From a virus, in IMG/VR virus record IMGVR_UViG_3300048028_000325, positions 1 to 28,290 of that record: a stretch of DNA of 28,290 bases. One strand, written 5' to 3'. Made by a program: the position numbers and the translations under genes. The notes beneath the pieces were generated by a model that worked only from the letters and a program-made list of their open reading frames with translations, had not been told where the DNA came from and did not search any database. This document shows positions 8,618-16,914 of this stretch, piece after piece. The first letter of the stretch is position 1. Each line of letters begins with the position of its first letter.

Positions 8618-9127
8618 TTAACAGTTACAACCGCAATGTCCTCCACACATGTCGAGTGCAGTTATATATTTTTCTTGAGCATTGTCTATTACAGCTTGTA
8701 TTTGCTGAACAGTTCCTGCTTCATCTGCAGTTGCGATTTCAGATTCTGCAGTCTTTAATAATAAAAATATTTTTTGAGCTTCTGCTAATTGGTCTGCACA
8801 TTTTGTACAGTCACAATCGCAATCTAAAAGCTCATTCATTTTACCAGCCAAACAACATAAAACGTCACAAGATAATAATGCAGCTGTTCTGCTTTTTAAA
8901 TCACCACCTTCGTAGTAATTAATTATAAAAATACCATTGCTGTTGTCCTCTGCAAAATCAGAAACTGTTACAACTCTAGTGTTGGTAGAATCCCCAGTAA
9001 AAGAATATCTAAAAGAGTAGTCGTCGTTAGCTATTTGAACTTCTTTAATGTCTGAGCCAACTGTAGGGACAACAGTAATAATAATTTTGTTACAGTCTGC
9101 AGTATTTGATACGTTTAGTGTTGCCAT
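8618..9127 (-). CDS. Cys-cluster structural-region protein
   Basis: A 169 aa protein with a beta-rich N-terminal domain (1-80) and a helical C-terminal half. Twelve cysteines are clustered: C87, C91 and C92 (SCDVLCC), C103, C105, C107 and C110 (CDCDCTKC), and C161, C165, C167 and C169 at the very end (CGGHCGCNC), plus C12. A helix of about 50 residues (Ala/Glu/Gln-rich) separates the two clusters. The spacing suggests metal binding or an intertwined disulfide-bonded assembly. It lies immediately before the Cys-rich repeat proteins (2 nt gap) and just after an intrinsic terminator, so it begins the tail/adhesin block. I know no named family. Confidence 0.65.
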   Translation of the reverse strand: MATLNVSNTADCNKIIITVVPTVGSDIKEVQIANDDYSFRYSFTGDSTNTRVVTVSDFAEDNSNGIFIINYYEGGDLKSRTAALLSCDVLCCLAGKMNELLDCDCDCTKCADQLAEAQKIFLLLKTAESEIATADEAGTVQQIQAVIDNAQEKYITALDMCGGHCGCNC

Positions 9128-9141
9128 TTGTCTAATATAAT

Positions 9142-9180
9142 AAAAAAGACCAGTAGGGGGACAAGCCCCCTAGTAGTCTT
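9142..9180 (-). terminator. Intrinsic terminator after the small structural gene
   Basis: Read on the minus strand, a 15 bp stem (9180-9166 with 9160-9146, one wobble and one mismatch, five G-C pairs at the top) closes a 5 nt loop and is followed by a run of six T. It begins 15 nt after the stop of the 125 aa gene, ending the head/structural block before the adhesin block. Confidence 0.88.
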
Positions 9181-9195
9181 AAATTAAATACCTAG

Positions 9196-9573
9196 TTACG
9201 CAGATTCAGGTGCGAAATAGTACTCAACGTATACATCAACTACACCAGCAGTTAAAGCTGCTGTTGCAATTACAAATTGTATACCTGTTGAAGATGTAGT
9301 CTTGTCTGTAACAGCATGTTCTGTTACGTCTTCATCATCAAAAGCTCCGTTATCAAATGCTGTTGCAGCTTTTAAAGTAACTCCTCCCGCAGTAAGAGCT
9401 AATGTAGCTGAACCACCACTTGCCATTGCTGTAGTAACTACAGAATAACATCTAACAATAACTGCATTATCAGGGATAATTGCAGAATTGCTTGGTACAA
9501 TCGTACTTGCTGCACCGCCATCAACTGCAAAGTCGTATCTAGCATGTGCTGACATTAATTTAGGGTTTGCCAT
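9196..9573 (-). CDS. Small capsid/virion decoration-like protein
   Basis: A 125 aa, cysteine-poor protein (one Cys) dominated by Ala, Thr, Val and Gly. The order is an N-terminal KLMSAHARYDFAVDGG segment, an IPDNAVIVRCYSVV strand pair (about 32-45), an ASGGSATLALTAGGVTL hairpin (50-67) and a closing AGVVDVYVEYYFAP strand (109-122). This is a compact beta-sandwich pattern that I have seen in small structural proteins of marine phages. It lies 27 nt after a 313 aa structural gene and is followed by a strong terminator, consistent with high expression as a head decoration or tail component. Exact location in the particle is unknown. Confidence 0.65.
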   Translation of the reverse strand: MANPKLMSAHARYDFAVDGGAASTIVPSNSAIIPDNAVIVRCYSVVTTAMASGGSATLALTAGGVTLKAATAFDNGAFDDEDVTEHAVTDKTTSSTGIQFVIATAALTAGVVDVYVEYYFAPESA

Positions 9574-9600
9574 GTTTTCTTAAAATTTAAAAGTTAATAA

Positions 9601-10542
9601 TTATAAAGTAACAGGAGCTAACCCCGCAGATCCTAAATAACCATTTAGTTTATTCTCAAAAGCAGCTTTGTTTGCAGCATCTGCACCATCAGCTAAAGCA
9701 ACAGTAATTTCTATTAGATTATCTACACCTTTGATAGCAGACATAGTGCTGCCGTCTTTTGTAGCTGCAATAGAATAAATATCGTAATCTGTGCCAGCCA
9801 CTGCGTTTACTGCAGGCTTGTTAGGCATTTTCAAACGATCATAGAATCCGTGGCTTACACCATGCAATGATTCTTCTAAAGCAATAATTGCAGAACCCTC
9901 ACCAACACCTGGATCAGCTCCAGACTCAGCAGCAACAGTAACTGTTAAACCAGTAGGTACTAGCTCAGTGTCTATAGGCATTTCAAAGTTAGATGGTTCG
10001 TAATCCCAGCTGTCACCACCTTTGGTAGTAGCGCCTCGTAGGATACCTGAAAATACAACTTGATCAGTGCTAGATACAGAAACACTTGCTGGACTTAACC
10101 AATCTGGCAAGCTACTTAAAGCATTGTAAGCAGCTACAACATCTGCAGCAGCATTAGCAGCAGAACGACCGCTAGCAATCTCAGTGCTAAACTGGAAAAA
10201 CTCTGGACGTGGTCCGCCTTTTCGTACAAACTTAAGAGTTAAATCTCCTTTTGCAGTAGAAGCATTTGCAATATCAATAGTTACTGTAGCAGCACTTTGA
10301 TCTGCAGATTCTTTACCTGAAAACGAAATTACGTTTCTACCATAGAACCATGGAGATACGATGTTGTTTCCAGATGTACCTTGAACAATACGAATTTGTT
10401 CGCTATCAGCGATAGTGTCACCAACAACTAATTCTGTTGGCCCGTTATCGCTTAATTTTTCAATAGAGAGTGCACCCGCAGCTACTAAACCACTTGCTGA
10501 GCTGTATGCAGTGCCATCTCCTACAAATAAATGTCTTGACAT
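9601..10542 (-). CDS. Virion structural protein, tail-tube or head-decoration candidate
   Basis: A 313 aa protein with a soluble, Ala/Ser/Gly/Asp-rich composition and no cysteines, typical of abundant phage structural subunits. It starts MSRHLFVGDGTAYSSASGLV, a form often seen in phage proteins that assemble in many copies. A central segment (about 100-175) alternates strands with a SGRSAANAAADVVAAYNAL helix, and the C-terminus carries IYSIAATKDG and IEITVALADGADAANKAAF. Located downstream of the putative adaptor and upstream of the decoration-like gene. It may be a major tail or appendage subunit, or a cargo protein; I cannot distinguish these by eye. Confidence 0.6.
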   Translation of the reverse strand: MSRHLFVGDGTAYSSASGLVAAGALSIEKLSDNGPTELVVGDTIADSEQIRIVQGTSGNNIVSPWFYGRNVISFSGKESADQSAATVTIDIANASTAKGDLTLKFVRKGGPRPEFFQFSTEIASGRSAANAAADVVAAYNALSSLPDWLSPASVSVSSTDQVVFSGILRGATTKGGDSWDYEPSNFEMPIDTELVPTGLTVTVAAESGADPGVGEGSAIIALEESLHGVSHGFYDRLKMPNKPAVNAVAGTDYDIYSIAATKDGSTMSAIKGVDNLIEITVALADGADAANKAAFENKLNGYLGSAGLAPVTL

Positions 10543-10572
10543 GATGTCTCGATTTATAAATTAATAATAAAA

Positions 10573-11745
10573 CTATTCATTCTTTGTAACCTCTACTAAC
10601 GAAGATTGGTATCTAGGATCAGAAGTGGCTTCCAAAATACTGCTTACTGTCATCGCAACGATCTCTTGATGAGTGTGTTCAGGCAGTTCGCAGTTTACCC
10701 CCAAAGATAAGGAAATCTCTTTCGGCTTTCTTATATAGGTTATTTTTACAGAATCTATTATAAATATATCACTCGTGTACACATCTAGGGATCTACCACG
10801 CATAGTTGTCAATGGTGACGTATGCTTTGTAGTATTAAATGGATCATTGAGTAATGCAAAAATATCATCCTGTTGTGAAAACCTATTGCCTTGTGTAAGT
10901 AAGTCTGTAAAAACTATTGGTTGTCTTTTTTCAGAGTAGCTAGAGTCTAGTATACGCCCAGCTTGTGGTGTTGGTGGCTCTATATTATTAATGCCGTCAT
11001 TGTAAGGTATACCATGCGCAAAAGAAACATCGCCTCGAGACAGGTCCCAGTTAAACCAAGGGTGAAACTCTGTATCTACAGCTACAATAAAACTTCCTGG
11101 CTCATACAAAGTTTCAAACTCTTCCCAGTAAATTTTAAAACCTGCTCCTGGGTTATTAAGTATATCTTGTTTAACAGCCTCTATGTTTGAAGGGTACGAT
11201 GTAGGTAACCATCCTGAAGTTAGTAAGTTAGCTGACGGTCCCCATATTTGAGCAGTATCATAATTTAGGTCACCCTCTAACTGCATTTCTATCCCATTTA
11301 TAAATGCAGTAGAATTACCACTCTCGTTGTTAAGTACAAAAGTGTCAAAGTCTAACACAAAATAAGATATGTCTGGTAGATTCACTAGCTGATAATCTAT
11401 AGGAACACACTTGTTAATGTAAACCCTAGATACTTGATTTACTAGATACATATAGTCAGCTGGTAACCTAAATGTGTCTACAAATATTTTAGTTTGTAAC
11501 CTTTCCTTAAAAGATACACTTGACTCATACTCGCGCACTAGCGTGCGTAAGTCATCAATTCGCTTTTGTGATTCTTCAAAACCTTTACGGTAAGTGTTGT
11601 TTCTACCATATTTAGTATTTATAAATCTAAAAACGTTTTTATTTAATTCTAAGTCTATCTCTTCGGATAGCAAGCTGTCAGCCTGGAGTGAATTAATCTT
11701 ATCCACTCCTTGCTGTACAGCAATATGCATTTCAGTTACATTCAT
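10573..11745 (-). CDS. Head-tail adaptor/ring-type structural protein
   Basis: A 390 aa protein. Its N-terminus, MNVTEMHIAVQQGVDKINSL, followed by LLSEEIDLELNKNVFRFINTKYG (about 24-46) and the FEESQKRIDDLRTLV helix (56-70), recalls adaptor/ring proteins just downstream of the capsid gene in Bacteroidota podoviruses. Residues 85-115 have FVDTFRLPADYMYLVNQVSRVYIN, a further conserved-looking segment; the end has VKITYIRKPKEISLSLGVNCELPEHTHQEIVAMTV-type features in short form, with an ELPEHTHQEIV helix near 358. Only one nucleotide separates it from the preceding gene, so the two are translationally coupled. The adaptor call rests on recalled family shape and gene order. Confidence 0.62.
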   Translation of the reverse strand: MNVTEMHIAVQQGVDKINSLQADSLLSEEIDLELNKNVFRFINTKYGRNNTYRKGFEESQKRIDDLRTLVREYESSVSFKERLQTKIFVDTFRLPADYMYLVNQVSRVYINKCVPIDYQLVNLPDISYFVLDFDTFVLNNESGNSTAFINGIEMQLEGDLNYDTAQIWGPSANLLTSGWLPTSYPSNIEAVKQDILNNPGAGFKIYWEEFETLYEPGSFIVAVDTEFHPWFNWDLSRGDVSFAHGIPYNDGINNIEPPTPQAGRILDSSYSEKRQPIVFTDLLTQGNRFSQQDDIFALLNDPFNTTKHTSPLTTMRGRSLDVYTSDIFIIDSVKITYIRKPKEISLSLGVNCELPEHTHQEIVAMTVSSILEATSDPRYQSSLVEVTKNE

Positions 11746-11746
11746 A

Positions 11747-12559
11747 TTAAGTCAATGCCAACTCTTTAAGTTTGGCTCGTAGTACTGTCAACTTACCTGA
11801 ATTTTTCTTGTCTTTTAGATAAACAACTGTATCATCAATTGTTTCTCCTAAGACCTCGTCAATAAAGATAACTTGGTTTCCAATTTTTCTAAGAACTCCT
11901 GCAGATACCATTTCATCGATTTCTGCTTTTAGTTCTAAGTTCTTATCAGTGGCAATACGTAAGAATTTCTTTGGGTTTTTGTTTTTCAACTCATATAGTG
12001 AGTTTTCTACTTGCTCCTCTGTCATTCTATCAGGATTGCTACTTGCCATCAAACGTAATACACGCTTCATGTTTGGTAAACTAGAAGAAAGTTTGATAAA
12101 CGCTTTGTCTGCATCTTTCTTAAGTTTGATTTCGTTGTTCTTAACCTTGTCCTCTCTTCCGAGATCTTGGATATAGAATCGCTTGTTAAAGTTGCCATCC
12201 ATCTCCTCTTTGGTCAGTGCTACATGTGGATGTTTAAGTGCAAAATTGTACTTAATGTAATCCATTATGTTTATTGGGGTATTACTACCATCTAAACCTA
12301 CCTCTAGTTCAACTCCTGTAAATCCTACAGGAATAGTAAGATCTGCATAGAATTGTTTTACATGCTTTGGCCAGTCAACATGTTCTGGCGTTACATCTAA
12401 AATACCATCCAGATACTTCTTGTTATCCTCAGCACTAAAACCGTGCAAAGGTTGTCTATTTACATAGATACTACTGAGTTTCATAGTTGCCTCAGCTCGT
12501 ACTTGTTTAGGTAAGTGACCATCAATGTCCTTTCTCCTAATAAATACTTTTTTACTCAT
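11747..12559 (-). CDS. Unknown protein between capsid and adaptor genes
   Basis: A 270 aa, lysine-rich mixed alpha/beta protein. It begins MSKKVFIRRKDIDGHLPKQV; residues about 80-110 carry a strand-rich VGFTGVELEVGLDG and a helix IMDYIKYNFALKHPHVAL. Residues 140-215 are charged helices (LMASSNPDRMTEEQVENSLYELK fits a three-helix bundle), and the end has a GVLRKIGNQVIFIDEVLGETID hairpin like a small winged domain, followed by a basic helix. I know no family. Its place directly downstream of the capsid gene and one nucleotide before the adaptor suggests a head-completion or assembly factor; a hairpin upstream probably reduces its transcription relative to capsid. Confidence 0.6.
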   Translation of the reverse strand: MSKKVFIRRKDIDGHLPKQVRAEATMKLSSIYVNRQPLHGFSAEDNKKYLDGILDVTPEHVDWPKHVKQFYADLTIPVGFTGVELEVGLDGSNTPINIMDYIKYNFALKHPHVALTKEEMDGNFNKRFYIQDLGREDKVKNNEIKLKKDADKAFIKLSSSLPNMKRVLRLMASSNPDRMTEEQVENSLYELKNKNPKKFLRIATDKNLELKAEIDEMVSAGVLRKIGNQVIFIDEVLGETIDDTVVYLKDKKNSGKLTVLRAKLKELALT

Positions 12560-12624
12560 AATTCAGTTCTTTTTAGTTAATTGTTATAGGGTGGAAAGAA
12601 TAACTCTCCTATATTTTAAAGTAA

Positions 12625-12653
12625 GGATGTGAGGAGCAAAGCTCCCCACAACC
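12625..12653 (-). terminator. Hairpin after the capsid gene, probable partial terminator
   Basis: A stem (12629-12637 with 12641-12649, 9 bp with one wobble, 3 nt loop, extendable to 13 bp with a mismatch) lies 40 nt past the capsid stop. The following sequence on the minus strand is AT-rich but lacks a clean T run, so partial termination or 3' end protection of the capsid message is more likely than full termination. Confidence 0.55.
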
Positions 12654-12692
12654 TCAACCAAACCAATATATAGACCGCGTTACACGCCTTTA

Positions 12693-14147
12693 TTAAGAAG
12701 CGATACACTCAATGTCTAATGACGTGTCAAAACGCTTAAGCGCTAGACCAGCCGTCTTCAACATGTGTACGCTTGCCCCGTCTACATCAGATGCTCTTGC
12801 AGAAGTCGATTCGAATCCTTTTGGAACAACTGAACCAGCTACACACCAACGCATCATCTCACGACCTTTCTTAGAGATCATTTGTAAGTTGTTCTGACCG
12901 TCGTAGTTAGACTGATCAACGAACACCATACGGTAAGACTCAAGTGAGTAACCTGTAACAGGGTGTTTAGCACGAGCTTGAGCAACAGCACCGTGATCAA
13001 ACAATGGAAGTTTGACTACGTTTACTACGTGCCCGTCTACGTGCTCGTAAGTAGTGAAGTAACCAGTTAATCCTAAGTTACGTCCGCTACCTGTGATGAA
13101 TCGGCTATCGCCGCTTGACACTTTAAAGCTGTTACTGCCTCCAAAGTGAGCTTTAAGAGCTTCATCAAACTCTCGTGCACCACCCGTACCAGTGTATAGA
13201 GTAATTTGCTTTTGAGCAGCATCAGTCATTCCGTAGAACAAGTCACCAATGATGTTTTTAAGCTTAGACTCTGTCATAGTAGAGTAAGTGTCTTTATTTA
13301 CAATCTGCTGGAATAGACCAGGACCTACGATTACAGGCTGACCATTTTCATCTTTCATGAAAGTGTGACCGTTGCTGTCGTAAGTTTTCTCTCCGTACCA
13401 GTAGTACATTTCACATTCTTCTTTGAAGTCTAGCATGTGTAAGTACTCTTCGTAATCCATCCACAACTTAGTAGTAGAACCACCTTTTGTTGGTAGAGCA
13501 AACTCAGCTACAAATTCTTTAGCGTTACCAGACATGTGGTAAGACTTACGTACTGTAGTTAATTTGTTACGTACCAAACCTGGAGATTCCCAGTTAGATG
13601 CGTTACCACGAGAGAAGTCAACACCTACAGGTGCGAACATCTGAGCCCACAATGCACCAACTGCAACGTCAGCTGCAGGTACAGTAGCAGTGCTAGAAGG
13701 ATTTACAATCTGAAGAGTGTATTTCCAACCAGACCCGCCAGCTACTTGCTGTGGTTCTTTCATGATACGAGCTTGCGCACCTGATTGAGATACAAGTACG
13801 TAAGGGAATACAAAGTGTTTGTCAGGAAACTCAATCTCAAAAGAAGAGCCACCAAGACCAACATTAGAAGTACTGCTAGGTGCTCCTGAAACTGGACGAG
13901 TTCTCAAACGATGTGTTGCCACACGATATTCATACTCAAGACGGTCGATAGACTGTACGTTACCTACACCTTCTGTTAAGAAAGATAATGGGAAACGCTT
14001 GTCATCTTTACCTGCTAGGTGAGTGATGATTGGAGATAACTCAGATGGTTTCGAGAGCAAAGCATTTGCCAGACTGTTCATGTCTGTCATTTGTGCATCG
14101 TTGTAAAACGTTTTCTGCACAGAAATGTTTGTTCCGTTAATTGCCAT
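12693..14147 (-). CDS. Major capsid protein (HK97-fold, crAss-like type)
   Basis: A 484 aa protein of the size of crAss-like capsid subunits. It is evenly mixed alpha/beta with a Ser/Asn-rich N-terminal arm (1-45), a segment of alternating strands (FEIEFPDKHFVFPYVLVSQSGAQARI, about 103-128, in which EIEFPDKHF could be an E-loop strand), a central aromatic region (DFKEECEMYYWYGEK) and a helix-rich segment (SKLKNIIGDLFYGMTD, about 292-308). Codon use here is more GC-balanced than that of the neighbours, which suits a highly expressed gene. It is flanked by a scaffold-like acidic gene upstream and a hairpin downstream, as expected for the capsid gene. The fold is inferred from gene order, length and remembered family look. 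Confidence 0.8.
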   Translation of the reverse strand: MAINGTNISVQKTFYNDAQMTDMNSLANALLSKPSELSPIITHLAGKDDKRFPLSFLTEGVGNVQSIDRLEYEYRVATHRLRTRPVSGAPSSTSNVGLGGSSFEIEFPDKHFVFPYVLVSQSGAQARIMKEPQQVAGGSGWKYTLQIVNPSSTATVPAADVAVGALWAQMFAPVGVDFSRGNASNWESPGLVRNKLTTVRKSYHMSGNAKEFVAEFALPTKGGSTTKLWMDYEEYLHMLDFKEECEMYYWYGEKTYDSNGHTFMKDENGQPVIVGPGLFQQIVNKDTYSTMTESKLKNIIGDLFYGMTDAAQKQITLYTGTGGAREFDEALKAHFGGSNSFKVSSGDSRFITGSGRNLGLTGYFTTYEHVDGHVVNVVKLPLFDHGAVAQARAKHPVTGYSLESYRMVFVDQSNYDGQNNLQMISKKGREMMRWCVAGSVVPKGFESTSARASDVDGASVHMLKTAGLALKRFDTSLDIECIAS

Positions 14148-14194
14148 TTTTTTATCTAATTATTAAAGTTAGCGCATTTTAAAATTGCCATTTA

Positions 14195-15304
14195 TCATAT
14201 ATCAAGATCTAGAGCATCTAAGTCAATAGCTGAAGATGGTCGTCTAGAGGCCTTTCTTGCACTCTTAACTCTTTCTTCATTCTTAGAGATTCTATCTCTC
14301 AATGATGTTGTTGCTTTTGTCTTTGCTTTTGTATTGATGATTTTGTCTAGATTAAAACCCTTGTACATCAAGTAGTCAATCGCTAGCTTTACATCCATCT
14401 GCGCCTCTCTATGGTCTAGGTCACGTTGTGTAAACCCTTCCTTAGTTATTGGCTTCGATACATAATCAAAGAACTTAGCCTTATCTTTTTTAGGAACTGT
14501 AATACCTGCAAACTCGTCTGTATTACTAATTGTTTCATAAACACCGTTCCAAAATTGTGTCTGTTCTTCTTCTTTCTGGGCTCGCTGTTGTTTTTGCTGC
14601 TCTAACAACTGCTGTCTTTGTGTGCCCTGTGACTTAGCTAAAGCTTTTCTAGCAGCTTCTGATTTTTGGAACAGTTTACCTGTATCCTCATAATCATCTA
14701 GCATCTCCTCAATAAATTCGTTGTCGTGGCCTTTTGCAGCAAAGTAATCCGCTAAGATTCCTTTTTGGCTTCTGACATCGTCTTCATCAAGTTCAATCTG
14801 GTCATAGTCCAAGTTAGGATCGTATGCCTGCATAAACTCTTGCGAGTCACCTCCGTTAAGAACGTACTCAAGATGGTTTTTAATCAGTGGGAACTTTTCA
14901 AACAGATTATCTAATTGATCTTCTGCCATCTTAGAACTCATATCTTGAGTTAACTGTAATAAGCCATCAGTAGTATCCTCGTATTCGTCTTCTACTTCGT
15001 ATCCTAACTTAGATAGAATTTCTCCTACAAGTGTGCCATCTTCTGAGGCTTCTTCTGTAACATTCTCCTGCTCTTCTACTTCATCTAGCTCGTCTTCTAG
15101 CTCCTCGTCATTTTCTTCTACCTCTTCTTCAGGTTCTTCTGACATAAGAGCTGCGTCTTCGTCTAGCTCTGCAGCTTCAGGGGTCTCATTTGTTGGTTCT
15201 TCTGCAACTTCCTCAGTATTGGTCTCTGAGTCCATTGACACACCGTCAAACATATCATCAAAAGATATGTCGTCTAATGCAATTTTTTCTTGTGCGTCAC
15301 TCAT
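14195..15304 (-). CDS. Acidic scaffold-like protein
   Basis: A 369 aa protein. Residues 20-110 are a disordered, extremely acidic stretch of Glu/Asp with Ser/Thr (for example EEVEENDEELEDELDEVEEQ, about 58-77). Residues 110-220 are helical. A Gln/Lys/Arg-rich coiled coil (QRQQLLEQQKQQRAQKEEEQ) lies near 229-248, and the C-terminal 60 residues are basic (TSLRDRISKNEERVKSARKA). An acidic N-terminus, coiled-coil middle and basic C-terminus next to the capsid gene is the usual layout of a scaffolding protein, where the basic tail binds the capsid. A perfect TAATTTTG box lies 22 nt upstream of the ATG. An alternative is an ejected internal virion protein. Confidence 0.65.
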   Translation of the reverse strand: MSDAQEKIALDDISFDDMFDGVSMDSETNTEEVAEEPTNETPEAAELDEDAALMSEEPEEEVEENDEELEDELDEVEEQENVTEEASEDGTLVGEILSKLGYEVEDEYEDTTDGLLQLTQDMSSKMAEDQLDNLFEKFPLIKNHLEYVLNGGDSQEFMQAYDPNLDYDQIELDEDDVRSQKGILADYFAAKGHDNEFIEEMLDDYEDTGKLFQKSEAARKALAKSQGTQRQQLLEQQKQQRAQKEEEQTQFWNGVYETISNTDEFAGITVPKKDKAKFFDYVSKPITKEGFTQRDLDHREAQMDVKLAIDYLMYKGFNLDKIINTKAKTKATTSLRDRISKNEERVKSARKASRRPSSAIDLDALDLDI

Positions 15305-15325
15305 TGTCTATAAAATTAATCTTTA

Positions 15326-15333
15326 CAAAATTA
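15326..15333 (-). promoter_or_regulatory. Bacteroidota -7 box before the scaffold/capsid genes
   Basis: On the minus strand this reads TAATTTTG, an exact TAnnTTTG match, 21 nt from the ATG of the acidic protein. No clear TTG lies about 20 nt upstream, so it may be a weak or activator-dependent promoter. It would let scaffold and capsid be boosted independently of the upstream packaging genes. Confidence 0.5.
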
Positions 15334-15396
15334 TTTAAAATTAGTCTGGTTTAGTTGGTTTAATTATTTTTTCGTATATGCTTTATTGTATAACAC

Positions 15397-16914
15397 TTAG
15401 AAGCTTTTCTTAAGTCTTACGCCGAGCCTAGGCCCTTCATTTTCTAGTGCAACTACACCAGGAGCTGGGTACATACTGCCCTGATAAAGACTATTAGGCT
15501 TTGAATAGTAACCTTCAACAAAATCTCCGTCTCCCATATTATACTTTAGAGATAACCTACCTGCACCTCTACCCATACCAGAGTAGGCATCTCTTTGACT
15601 TAAAGGAGCTACAGTACCTGTGCCGGTGCTGCCGTATATAGGATTATTGCGGTTTTTATCATACCTACCTCTCATTTCATAACCTATACCAAGAGATAGA
15701 TTGTCATTTAGAGAAAAGTTAGTTTGAGGCGTTACGCTCATGTAAGGACTAACCGCACCGTTAGCATACGCAAGTCCTGCCTCGCCTTCAAAGCTACCTC
15801 TCACATTTACACCGCTTCTAGGAAACATATTTTCTAACACATTTCCTGGAACACCTTGCCAACTAGCTTGCCCCCTAATACCTGCTCTTAAGTTTTCACC
15901 TGCAGGTCTAAAACTTTTACCTTTACGATTTCCTACACCTATGCCGGCACTTCCTATCAAATCTGCACGGTATTTAATTTCATCTAGTATGTCAGTGCCT
16001 TGCAGACCTAATGAGAATCTAGACTCGTCATCTACTAGGTTTTTACCAAAAGTGTAATTAGTAACTGCATCTGGAGTTTGTGCCCAGTTAGGTCTAATAT
16101 TTTGGCCTGGCTTTATATAAGTATCTACTTCTTGGAATGTATCTCCTTGCCGTCCACCAAATTGATATTTATTTGGATATACGCTTTTATTAAATGCTGG
16201 AGCTACATCTTTATAGTTTTTAGCAAAGTACATAGCATCCTCAGGGCGATTAAAACGTATAGCTTCATTCATTCTAGGCCCAGTCATTTCTAGTTTACCA
16301 TTTACATCTTGAATCTCAGGGATAGCATAATTACCATAGCTGCCCATGTAATGCGTACCTGTGTCACCATTATCAAACTTATATGAATTATCAGGCGGTA
16401 CAATCATTCTCTGTATAGCAGGATTATTACCAAACTCATTTTCCAATGCAATACGAGCTTTCATCATGCCGTTCATACCATCTTTAAAACTGCCTGTTTG
16501 ATATTTAGCTCTATAACCGCCTTTCTTGTACGCGGGAGTCTCTATGACTGTGCCCTTGCCTGGGCCGGTAGGTAAACTCTCAATACCTGGTGGCACATTC
16601 TTAAACGATTGTACTAAATGCCCTTGTTCGTCAAACTTGCTGATGTTAATAGGCGCCTTCATACCCTTTGTGTTAAAAGGTGTGTTAGGGGGTGTGTCTG
16701 GGAATGCCATACTAGCTTGGGTGTTACCCATGGCATGCTGTTCTCGTAAACCTACTTGCTTCTGTTCAGGAGTTTGTGCAACCTGCATAGGCTGTAACAT
16801 TTGCATTACATCTTGACCTTGCCTAGCAGCATCGTAAAGATCCATAATGCTACCTTGATAGTCAGTTGCTTTAGCTGCTTCTAGAATTTCTCTACGACTC
16901 TTGTTGTCTAGCAT
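15397..16914 (-). CDS. Virion-associated protein with a beta-barrel-like C-terminus
   Basis: A 505 aa protein between portal and scaffold genes. Residues 1-60 are helical and Gln/Met-rich. Residues 125-260 have KKGGYRAKYQTG and NKYQFGGRQG, short aromatic-glycine motifs I associate with internal proteins of Bacteroidota phages. From about 300 to 505 the sequence turns into alternating polar/hydrophobic strands with Asn/Gly turns (FSLGLQG, LGIGYEMRGRYD, LSLKYNMGDG, LGVRLKKSF) and ends with a terminal Phe, the pattern of an outer-membrane beta-barrel. No signal peptide is present. The ATG overlaps the portal gene by 23 nt. It may be an ejected protein that helps DNA cross the outer membrane; this is inference. 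Confidence 0.6.
   Translation of the reverse strand: MLDNKSRREILEAAKATDYQGSIMDLYDAARQGQDVMQMLQPMQVAQTPEQKQVGLREQHAMGNTQASMAFPDTPPNTPFNTKGMKAPINISKFDEQGHLVQSFKNVPPGIESLPTGPGKGTVIETPAYKKGGYRAKYQTGSFKDGMNGMMKARIALENEFGNNPAIQRMIVPPDNSYKFDNGDTGTHYMGSYGNYAIPEIQDVNGKLEMTGPRMNEAIRFNRPEDAMYFAKNYKDVAPAFNKSVYPNKYQFGGRQGDTFQEVDTYIKPGQNIRPNWAQTPDAVTNYTFGKNLVDDESRFSLGLQGTDILDEIKYRADLIGSAGIGVGNRKGKSFRPAGENLRAGIRGQASWQGVPGNVLENMFPRSGVNVRGSFEGEAGLAYANGAVSPYMSVTPQTNFSLNDNLSLGIGYEMRGRYDKNRNNPIYGSTGTGTVAPLSQRDAYSGMGRGAGRLSLKYNMGDGDFVEGYYSKPNSLYQGSMYPAPGVVALENEGPRLGVRLKKSF

Noticed and set aside
15033-15338. A Ser-rich 101 aa plus-strand frame opposite the acidic protein
   Set aside because: It is the complement of the Glu/Asp-rich codons of the scaffold-like gene, which produce long Ser runs on the other strand. 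No promoter or supporting context.
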